A stretch of 53,006 nucleotides of DNA, taken from assembly GCA_938028625.1 (NCBI GenBank), contig CALIZB010000047.1, positions 1-53,006 on the forward strand, given 5' to 3'. The notes beneath the pieces were generated by a model. The model worked only from the letters and a program-made list of their open reading frames with translations. It was not told where the DNA came from and did no database searches. Source of the stretch: an uncultured Bacteroidia bacterium (GTDB taxonomy: Bacteria; Bacteroidota; Bacteroidia; JANWVE01). The translations under genes were made by a program, and so were the position numbers. Every line of letters begins with the position of its first letter. Position 1 is the first letter of the stretch. Shown one piece after another: positions 46,336-53,006 of the stretch.

Positions 46336-46577
46336 GAGAGTACCTTCTCTACAAGAATGCTTACTTTATTATTGAGCATTTCCATCACCCCACCCTGTAC
46401 TTTATATGTAGTACTTTTACCTTTTTGGGTGATAGTAAGCTCTCCATTGGAGAGCGTAGATACAATAGGTGCGTGCTTGTCTTTTACTTCAAATCCACCT
46501 GTGGAACCGGGTAGTTTTACGCTGTCAGCTTCACCTTGAAAAATGATATTTTCAGGAGAGATAATTTCTACAAACAT
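46332..46577 (-). CDS. atpC: ATP synthase F1 subunit epsilon
   Basis: 81 residues from ATG 46577 (MFVEIISPENIIFQGEAD). The longer tracked start (46610) is unlikely because a complete promoter lies between the two. Contains the N-terminal beta-sandwich that binds the gamma stalk and c-ring (SVKLPGSTGGFEVKDKHAPIVSTLSNGELTI), and lacks the C-terminal helical hairpin used for inhibition in E. coli, as is common in Bacteroidota. Normally atpD precedes atpC; here atpC heads a unit with DUF2520 and TSUP genes, without atpD. Confidence 0.92.
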   Translation of the reverse strand: MFVEIISPENIIFQGEADSVKLPGSTGGFEVKDKHAPIVSTLSNGELTITQKGKSTTYKVQGGVMEMLNNKVSILVEKVLS

Positions 46578-46581
46578 GCGA

Positions 46582-46611
46582 CAAATATACAAGTTAAATA
46601 TGTATATCAAA
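46582..46611 (-). promoter_or_regulatory. Bacteroidota sigma-A promoter of atpC, leaderless arrangement
   Basis: On the minus strand: TTTG (46611-46608), 18-base spacer, TATATTTG (46589-46582), then only 4 bases to ATG 46577. Confidence 0.68.
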
Positions 46612-46637
46612 ACAAGGATATAAAAAATGAGAATTAG

Positions 46638-46666
46638 TTGTACTACAATTTTATTTTGTATATTTG
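46638..46666 (+). promoter_or_regulatory. Bacteroidota sigma-A promoter of the lipoprotein gene
   Basis: TTG (46638-46640), 18-base spacer, TATATTTG (46659-46666), ATG 46676 nine bases later. Back to back with the atpC promoter. Confidence 0.62.
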
Positions 46667-46675
46667 TAAAATAGT

Positions 46676-47146
46676 ATGAGAACGAGTTGTTTTATTCCAT
46701 TGATAACGATTATTTTTTTGTGGGCTGGTTGTGGCATATCCAATGTAAAACCAGGAGATGAAAAACCTGAAATTACTTTTGAAAGCATACAGCCAAGTAC
46801 TGTAAAAGATTTTCTTACACACGGCAAAAATGTAGTAGAAATTACCATAGGCTTCAAAGACCCTAACGGAGATTTGGGAGGAGATAGCACTCTTGTTGTA
46901 AAAGCGCTTCGTACCCCAAGTTCCCTTGACCCTACGGGAGGAATATCAAAATATTCTGTACCTGATTTAAGTCCTCGTTCTGGTTCTAAAAATATTACAG
47001 GTAAGCTAAAAGTACGCATAGATAATTTATTTATTACTACCTTGGATACTATTCAGGTATTTCCATATGAAATATACATTATTGACCAAAGCGGCAATAA
47101 AAGTAATACCATTACAACCAGCCCTGTAACGATTACACTTAACTGA
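46676..47146 (+). CDS. small lipoprotein with Ig-like beta-sandwich
   Basis: 156 residues. Signal sequence with lipobox LWAGC, then a single beta-rich domain. The segment ITIGFKDPNGDLGGDSTLVVK is a form of the acidic DPxGDxG loop found in many Bacteroidota Ig-like surface lipoproteins; the end (YEIYIIDQSGNKSNTITTSPVTITL) is the last strand pair of such a fold. No enzymatic motif. Single gene, convergent with the TPR-CHAT gene, with a symmetric hairpin between. Confidence 0.68.
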   Translation: MRTSCFIPLITIIFLWAGCGISNVKPGDEKPEITFESIQPSTVKDFLTHGKNVVEITIGFKDPNGDLGGDSTLVVKALRTPSSLDPTGGISKYSVPDLSPRSGSKNITGKLKVRIDNLFITTLDTIQVFPYEIYIIDQSGNKSNTITTSPVTITLN

Positions 47147-47259
47147 CAGAAATATTCAACAACAAAATGTATGAAAAGAATATTTGTGTTGTGTCTTATC
47201 TGAATAATGTATCTTGTAAAGAGTTGTGTTTCAAGTATAATACATCAATAACATACACT

Positions 47260-47287
47260 TCAGCCGTAACTTCTACATTACGGCTGA
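47260..47287. terminator. bidirectional hairpin between convergent genes
   Basis: TCAGCCGTAA / TTACGGCTGA, 10-bp perfect stem with an 8-base loop. T tracts on either side are short, so strength is uncertain. The rest of 47147-47311 holds nothing else I can support. Confidence 0.6.
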
Positions 47288-47311
47288 GTATATATATTAT
47301 GTATTTCACTG

Positions 47312-50300
47312 TTATATTCCGACCATTACAAAAGCGCCCCAGTATTTAGGTTGAGGATATTTATTTTTGAGTTCCAACTGTGCCTTGCGGAAAGCGGCAT
47401 GTTTTTCTATTCCGTCATTTATCCAGTATTGATAGAATAAGGTCATAAGTTCTTTGGTAGCGATATCATTTACTTTCCATAAACTCATCAGAATAGCTTT
47501 TGCTCCTGCTGCCATAAAAGAACGCTGTAATCCAAAAACGCCTTCTCCATTGCGTACTTCACCTAAGCCTGTTTCGCATGCACTCATAATCACAAGTTCT
47601 GTGTTATTCAGTTCTAAATTCATGGCTTCATAAGCCGTAAGGATACCGTTGTTGCTTTCTTGGTCTAATTCGTTGTTAATAGCAATATTTGCTCCTGCTA
47701 GCATCAGTCCTGAACGCAAAAGCGGGTGTTTAGAAGCGGCTTCGGTATTGATACCGAGTTCACGAGTTTTGTTGCTTTGAGCAAGGAAAAATCCATGTGT
47801 AGCAATATGCAGAATAGCAGGATTTTTTGCGGTTTTCTTTATCATCTCTTCGGAAGCCTCTGCGCCGAGATAGCTTTTTGCTATAATGTTTTTAGTGGCA
47901 CATACTTTAGAAACATCACTAATTTCTTCTTTTGTACCGGGCAGTTCAGAAAGTTTATAGTCCTTAAATTCGTTTGATGTTATAGTATTTTGTGCTGTGA
48001 TATTAGCATTATAGTCAGGATAACCAAAAAATGCCGCACTGTTTGAAGTTCTACCTTTATCAATTTTGCGATATTGTATAAGGTCTTTGGTATTGCTTAC
48101 AAAGCGGATATTATGGTTATCTATAACGTATTTACCATCAGGCTGAAGAAGCGTATTGAGATTGAGTTGGTGATACACACCATCAGAGGACACGTAGAGG
48201 TTCATTTTAGTGCCTATTTTTTTATCCACTTGTTCCCAGAACACACCATAGGAGTAAGGGTCATCAAGAGCATTTTTTGCAGACCTGCGGTAAGCGACTA
48301 TGTACATTTTTTCCATAGCTCTGCCATCTGTATTAAGAACATACTCTGGATTTTTCTTAGTTTTTTTATCTACAATCAAATAAGCATAGCAAACAGAATC
48401 TTTGTATTTACCATGCGAGTTTCTGAAACGAATAATTTCCACTGCGGCATCATTTTTACCTAACCTTTTTTGAACATCTTTCCATGTATAGTTTTTACGT
48501 TCGTAATTACGGGCAAACTCTTCGGAGAGTAAAGAAAGTTCTTTTTCCAAATCATCAAGTTCGTTTTCAAATTGCTGTTGATTGATACCTTCTGCCTGAA
48601 TTTTTTCTTTGCTCATATTGAGAATACGAGCAAGTTCCTCGCGTTTTTCTAACCACTGCTGATATTTTATAATCAAAGTACTATCCCCGCTGTTCATAAT
48701 TCTGCGGCGGATTTTAGTAGAGGTATTGAAAATAAGGGCTTTGGTCTGCAACTGATGATTGTATACATAACTTAACAGGTTAGGATTTCTATCTACTTGG
48801 TCGAAAGCAAAAGAAATAAATTCATCAAAATTGGTTTTGAGTTTAGTAATGTACTTAATACGTTCTATCTCGGTAAGCGAGGGGAAGTATATTTTTATCT
48901 GTTTTTGATACTGATTGATAGCGGATATAAAAGATTTTTCAGCATTTTTGAGATCATTGGTACGCCACGCGTAGCCTGCATAGCCTATTAGTGCATCTGT
49001 ATAATCAGGATGTCCTTCGGGCAGGTAGTCTTCACGAATATCCAGTACCGTTTTATACAAATCCCCTGATTCTGTGTATCTACCTTTTGAGGTATAAAAT
49101 TGGGCAAGATTAAATAATGCAGTAGCATATCTTGGATTTTTTTCTCCTACTTGGGACTTTTCTATTTCAATAGCTTTTTTATAGGTTTCTTCGGCTTGTG
49201 CATCTCGCTGTGTAATTGCATAAAGATTAGCTAAATCTGTAAGGGCTAAACTATATTCAAGTTTATTTTCTTTGACCACATTCTGCATAAGGTTAATACC
49301 TTCCGAATAGTATTTTTCTGAAATTTGAAAAGCTCTTTTTGCTTCGGTTTGACTATTTTTAGCATCAGAAGCAAGCAAATCAACACCTTGTAAATATGCT
49401 ATTTTACCTAATCTTAGAAGTGTTTTAGCATATTCCAAAGTATTTTTTCCACCCAATTGTTCATTAAGCAACAACATAGTTTTAGCTTGTTGTTCTGATT
49501 TATCATAATCTCCGATAGCTACATAAATGTCGGTTTCTATACCTAATGACTCTATATAGATTTTTTGTTTTTCTCCTACTTTTTCTTTAATAATTTTAGT
49601 AGCTTCGGTACTTATGGGTGCGGCTTCTGTATATCTGCCCATAAAATAGAGTAATTTTGCTTTGGTATTAAGTGCATTTGCGTATTCAAGACTTGTTTTG
49701 CCATTTCTTTGTGCCACAAGTTCAATGGCTTTGTTGCACAGCGGTTCTGCTTCGTCATATTTACCAAGAGAAACATACAAATCTGCCAAAGCTACCACAG
49801 AATTTGCGCCTTGTATTTGAGCATCAGATTTTTTAGAGGTTTTGAAAGATTTCATTAAAATAGCTTCTGCTTCTTTATACTTTCCTGTTTTTCGGTACAT
49901 ATCCGCAATATTTTCTAGAAATTTATTGTATGCTATAAGATTGTTGCTTACTTTATAGCTTTCAGGGTCGCCGAGAGAAGTAATAAGTTGGTTGGCTTCC
50001 TCATATTTACCCATATCCGCTTTTAAGACTGCCAAATCAGATACCGCAAGTGCATACAATAAAGATTTTTTACGTTCTATACGTAAATTTTTTATTTCCT
50101 CAAAAACGGGGAGTGCTTCAGGATATTTACCTGTACCTTGTAACAATCTTGCCAAAGCCGTAGCTGTACCGATATAACTCTCTGAAGAATGTTTTATTTC
50201 AGTGTTTTTGTACTGATACGCATTTTGTAAAAGGGTTAGAGCTTCTTTATATAAGGATAACTTTTCCGCATAAAGTCTACCGAGTTCATCTTCATACAAA

Positions 50301-51559
50301 GCATAAGCAAGATAATTTTTACCCATGTAACTGTCCATATTAGCAAGAATTTCTTTAAGAGTCTGTTCTGCACTACTATAATCTTTTATAGTGAGATAGT
50401 ATTGACAAATCTGGTTGAGAATCTGTGTGTACTCCCATGAAGTTGAGGCATACTTTTGTTTAGCGTATTTAACAGCTCTTTCAAAATGGATATTAGCACT
50501 TTTAGTATGTTTGATTTGGTATTCTGCCATTGCTATCCATAACATAGCCTGCGACCATTGCAAGGGGTCTTGATTTTTACGAGGTTTGTATTTAGCAAAC
50601 TTTTTAAAGTCATTTAGAATGGTATTATAGCGTTTTCTATCATAGTTTACTTTTGCCATCTGAATTTGAGTAGCTATGCGCTGCGTACTTTTTTTACCAA
50701 ATCTATAAGTGGCTATTTTCATAGCTTCTTCAGCACGTTTATAGGCTTTGGTATGTTCACCTTTTGCAAGATAACTATCTGACTCATACAACATAGAAGT
50801 ATAATAGGCATCAGATTTTTTGGATAAAGCACGGGTGATGTTTTTACGAGCAAGGTAAAATATGCTATCTGCACTATTAAAATCTTGTTTAAGATGTAAA
50901 ACTCTACCATATAAACTCAATCCTATACCATAACGAGCTTGCGCACCTGTTTTATTTTTTTCTAACTTGCGTTTTTTAGTAAATTTTTCATTGATTTCAC
51001 ATAATTTTTTAGCAGTTTGAGTAGCTTTTTGCAATTCTTGACGTTCTATTTGTAAGCGTAGTTGTGTTTCTAAGGCATAACTATAAGCACGGTATGTATT
51101 CGCATTTGTAATATCTATCTCAGGTTGGTTTTGCAAATTAGTTTCTAATATAGATAAACCTTCATTGAGATAATTGTCTGTTTTTTTATACTGATGTTTA
51201 GCTAGTTCAATAGCACCTAATAACGTATAAACGTATCCGTACATGTAATGTCGTACCATTCCTTTATTCTGATAGATATTTTGAGCTTGCTTTGCATATT
51301 CAGCGGCTTTATCATATTCTTTGGCTAATAAAGCATAATAAGCTGTTTTTGCCGCAACATAAGCAGTTGTAGTATCTTGAGGGTTCTTTTCAACGTATCG
51401 TTTGTGTGTTTTGACAGCACTCGCATAGGCTTTTTTAAATTGTTGTTTTTGTACATACAACTCGGGTTTAGAGAGATTAACTTTTTCTCGTTGCGCGTGG
51501 GCGTGTAAACTAATTACAACAAAGAGCAAGAGCAGTGAAAAATAATACGATATTTTCAT
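47312..51559 (-). CDS. secreted TPR-CHAT (caspase-like) protein
   Basis: 1415 residues. Signal peptide MKISYYFSLLLLFVVISLHAHAQ, then a very long tetratricopeptide array (about 30-900) of 34-42 residue units such as GKYDEAEPLCNKAIELV, GRYTEAAPISTEATKII, RDAQAEETYKKAIEIEK and GRYTESGDLYKTVLDIRE. A helical linker (about 900-1080) leads to a CHAT domain (about 1090-1415) with the catalytic pair His1255 in LHIATHGFF and Cys1328 in VIMSACETGLGE, then GEGVFGLQRSFMAAGAKAILMSLWKVND. CHAT domains are caspase/separase-like peptidases. The signal peptide places it in the periplasm or outside, unlike the cytoplasmic CHAT proteases known from immune systems. No type IX C-terminal sorting domain: the CHAT runs to the end. 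TATTTTTG box 37 bases upstream. Confidence 0.9.
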   Translation of the reverse strand: MKISYYFSLLLLFVVISLHAHAQREKVNLSKPELYVQKQQFKKAYASAVKTHKRYVEKNPQDTTTAYVAAKTAYYALLAKEYDKAAEYAKQAQNIYQNKGMVRHYMYGYVYTLLGAIELAKHQYKKTDNYLNEGLSILETNLQNQPEIDITNANTYRAYSYALETQLRLQIERQELQKATQTAKKLCEINEKFTKKRKLEKNKTGAQARYGIGLSLYGRVLHLKQDFNSADSIFYLARKNITRALSKKSDAYYTSMLYESDSYLAKGEHTKAYKRAEEAMKIATYRFGKKSTQRIATQIQMAKVNYDRKRYNTILNDFKKFAKYKPRKNQDPLQWSQAMLWIAMAEYQIKHTKSANIHFERAVKYAKQKYASTSWEYTQILNQICQYYLTIKDYSSAEQTLKEILANMDSYMGKNYLAYALYEDELGRLYAEKLSLYKEALTLLQNAYQYKNTEIKHSSESYIGTATALARLLQGTGKYPEALPVFEEIKNLRIERKKSLLYALAVSDLAVLKADMGKYEEANQLITSLGDPESYKVSNNLIAYNKFLENIADMYRKTGKYKEAEAILMKSFKTSKKSDAQIQGANSVVALADLYVSLGKYDEAEPLCNKAIELVAQRNGKTSLEYANALNTKAKLLYFMGRYTEAAPISTEATKIIKEKVGEKQKIYIESLGIETDIYVAIGDYDKSEQQAKTMLLLNEQLGGKNTLEYAKTLLRLGKIAYLQGVDLLASDAKNSQTEAKRAFQISEKYYSEGINLMQNVVKENKLEYSLALTDLANLYAITQRDAQAEETYKKAIEIEKSQVGEKNPRYATALFNLAQFYTSKGRYTESGDLYKTVLDIREDYLPEGHPDYTDALIGYAGYAWRTNDLKNAEKSFISAINQYQKQIKIYFPSLTEIERIKYITKLKTNFDEFISFAFDQVDRNPNLLSYVYNHQLQTKALIFNTSTKIRRRIMNSGDSTLIIKYQQWLEKREELARILNMSKEKIQAEGINQQQFENELDDLEKELSLLSEEFARNYERKNYTWKDVQKRLGKNDAAVEIIRFRNSHGKYKDSVCYAYLIVDKKTKKNPEYVLNTDGRAMEKMYIVAYRRSAKNALDDPYSYGVFWEQVDKKIGTKMNLYVSSDGVYHQLNLNTLLQPDGKYVIDNHNIRFVSNTKDLIQYRKIDKGRTSNSAAFFGYPDYNANITAQNTITSNEFKDYKLSELPGTKEEISDVSKVCATKNIIAKSYLGAEASEEMIKKTAKNPAILHIATHGFFLAQSNKTRELGINTEAASKHPLLRSGLMLAGANIAINNELDQESNNGILTAYEAMNLELNNTELVIMSACETGLGEVRNGEGVFGLQRSFMAAGAKAILMSLWKVNDIATKELMTLFYQYWINDGIEKHAAFRKAQLELKNKYPQPKYWGAFVMVGI

Positions 51560-51643
51560 AATTTGGTGAGCTTTTCAAAAGCATCTAACTAATTAGCAAA
51601 AATAGTGCAAAAAAAGATTTTAATGTCATGTTATTAGTTTTTG

Positions 51644-51651
51644 TAATTTTG
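51644..51651 (+). promoter_or_regulatory. TAnnTTTG -7 box of mtaB
   Basis: TAATTTTG, 11 bases before ATG 51663. Confidence 0.42.
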
Positions 51652-51662
51652 CTTTATCATCT

Positions 51663-52991
51663 ATGTGCAAAAAAATTAGCTATTATACGTTAGGTTGTAA
51701 GTTAAATTATTCTGAAACTTCTACTATAAGTAGAATATTCAGTCAAGCAGGCTTTGAAAAAGTAGATTTTGAACAAGGAGCAGATGTATATGTAATAAAT
51801 ACCTGTTCTGTAACCGAACACGCCGATAAAAAATGCCGTAAAGTAGTACAACAAGCCTTAAAATTTTCTCCTAATGCTTTTATAATTATCATAGGTTGTT
51901 ATGCACAGCTAAAACCCGAAGAAATTGTAAAAATACCAGGTGTAGATGTTGTGTTAGGTGCAGCCGAAAAATTTCAATTATTAGATATTATTCAAAATTT
52001 TGAAAAACGTACTAAACCTGAAATATATGTTTCAGATATACAACATGTAAATAGCTTTACAGATGCCTACTCCATAGGAGATAGAACCCGTTCTTTTCTT
52101 AAAATTCAAGACGGTTGTGATTATAATTGCAGTTTTTGTACTATTCCATTAGCAAGGGGAGAAAGTCGTAGTGATACGTTAGAAAACGTATTACACAATG
52201 CAAAAAAAATCATAGAACAAGGCGTAAAAGAAATTGTACTTACAGGAGTAAATATCGGAGATTATGGTAAAAATGTACCGCATACTTTTTTTGAACTTAT
52301 TCAAGCCATTGACGAATTAGACGGTAGTTTTAGAGTTCGTATTTCTTCTATTGAACCTAATTTACTCAATTCGCAAATTATTGACTTTGTAGCAAAGAGT
52401 AAGCATTTTATGCCCCATTTTCATATTCCCTTACAAAGCGGAAATAATGAAATTCTTGCACGTATGCAACGCAGATACAAGCGCGAACTTTACCAAGAAC
52501 GAGTAGAATACATTAAATCAGTTATGCCGCATGCCTGTATAGGAGTTGATGTAATTGTAGGTTTTCCTTCTGAAAGTGAAGCCCATTTTTTGGATACCTA
52601 TCAGTTTATCAATGAACTTGACGTAAGCTATCTGCACGTTTTTACCTATTCTGAAAGAGAAAATACCAAAGCACTCAACATAAAGCCTGTTGTACCTTTT
52701 GCAGAACGTAAAAAACGTAATCGTATGCTGACTATCCTCTCCGAAAAAAAACGCCGTTATTTTTATGAACAGCATTTAGACAAAACATATCATGTGCTTT
52801 TTGAACAAGAATTAGAAGGGAACAACATGGTAGGATTTACAGAGAACTATATCAAAGTAGAAGCTCCTTACGACCCACTTTGCGTTAATGAAATAATACC
52901 TGTACAATTAGAAAAAGTATTACCCGAAGGAAACGTACAAGGTAAAATGATATTGCAAGAACCTGTATATCATACAACCGTACATGAATAG
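51663..52991 (+). CDS. mtaB: tRNA t6A37 methylthiotransferase MtaB
   Basis: 442 residues. Radical-SAM enzyme that adds a methylthio group to t6A at position 37 of tRNAs decoding ANN codons. N-terminal domain with YYTLGCKLNYSETSTI, the MtaB form of the motif, and cluster cysteines Cys12, Cys48 and Cys79 (INTCSVTEHAD, IIGCYAQL); radical-SAM Cys152/156/159 in GCDYNCSFCTIPLARG; TGVNIGDYG; C-terminal TRAM-like segment (about 375-440). Three auxiliary and three radical-SAM cysteines are all present. The gene is complete and ends 15 bases before the window edge; divergent from the TPR-CHAT gene. Confidence 0.94.
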   Translation: MCKKISYYTLGCKLNYSETSTISRIFSQAGFEKVDFEQGADVYVINTCSVTEHADKKCRKVVQQALKFSPNAFIIIIGCYAQLKPEEIVKIPGVDVVLGAAEKFQLLDIIQNFEKRTKPEIYVSDIQHVNSFTDAYSIGDRTRSFLKIQDGCDYNCSFCTIPLARGESRSDTLENVLHNAKKIIEQGVKEIVLTGVNIGDYGKNVPHTFFELIQAIDELDGSFRVRISSIEPNLLNSQIIDFVAKSKHFMPHFHIPLQSGNNEILARMQRRYKRELYQERVEYIKSVMPHACIGVDVIVGFPSESEAHFLDTYQFINELDVSYLHVFTYSERENTKALNIKPVVPFAERKKRNRMLTILSEKKRRYFYEQHLDKTYHVLFEQELEGNNMVGFTENYIKVEAPYDPLCVNEIIPVQLEKVLPEGNVQGKMILQEPVYHTTVHE

Positions 52992-53006
52992 CCACCACTG
53001 CTATTT

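Noticed and set aside
47167-47349. 60-residue plus ORF
   Set aside because: Runs through the hairpin and into the 3' end of the TPR-CHAT gene; no start signal or motif.

Overview
The window looks like a piece of a Bacteroidota chromosome, probably from the Cytophagales/Sphingobacteriia side. Evidence: AT-rich DNA, near absence of Shine-Dalgarno sequences, many copies of the Bacteroidota sigma-A -7 box TAnnTTTG upstream of genes, a type IX secretion protein (PorQ), a fused alpha/beta 2-oxoacid dehydrogenase E1, and a signal peptidase I with an extra membrane-embedded N-terminal domain. Gene content is mostly housekeeping. No tRNA, rRNA, CRISPR array, prophage or intact insertion sequence was seen.

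Layout. 1-5.5 kb: 3' part of a fused E1 dehydrogenase, then on the minus strand a membrane sensor plus hybrid histidine kinase that look like one gene split by a one-base frameshift. 5.5-6.9 kb: a decayed transposase and a secreted FxLYD-like protein. 6.9-12 kb: FtsX/LolE-type permease, a convergent ABC ATPase, solitary atpA and mdh, each of the last two with a good promoter and a following hairpin. 12-14 kb: an alpha-2-macroglobulin pseudogene, internally deleted and frameshifted exactly at its thioester motif. 14-24 kb: a plus-strand run of sugar aminotransferase, purK, glycosyltransferase, outer-membrane protein, rluB-like, trpS, guaA, a two-repeat hypothetical protein and a 3-methyladenine glycosylase overlapping it. 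23.8-26.7 kb: minus-strand parA-parB-TM2-DUF1801 operon preceded by two direct copies of a parS half-site.

26.8-37.3 kb: porQ and an EamA exporter, a UbiA-like prenyltransferase, RNase R, a small secreted protein, and a minus-strand group of LOG protein, signal peptidase I, an unknown membrane protein and a lipoprotein. 37.3-47.2 kb: a PMT-type glycosyltransferase, pnp with a sugar epimerase, accC with an FKBP lipoprotein, then minus-strand atpC-DUF2520-TSUP, and a divergent lipoprotein. 47.3-51.6 kb: a 1415-residue secreted TPR-CHAT (caspase-like) protein. 51.7-53 kb: MtaB tRNA methylthiotransferase.

Points most worth attention: (1) at least nine starts, on both strands, lie only 3-6 nt after a TAnnTTTG box, which predicts leaderless or nearly leaderless mRNAs; (2) the thioester-dead alpha-2-macroglobulin; (3) the split sensor kinase; (4) directly repeated rather than palindromic parS half-sites before parA; (5) the two-repeat coiled-coil protein; (6) the secreted TPR-CHAT protein; (7) scattered ATP synthase genes. 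I did not find a convincing wholly new defence or metabolic system.
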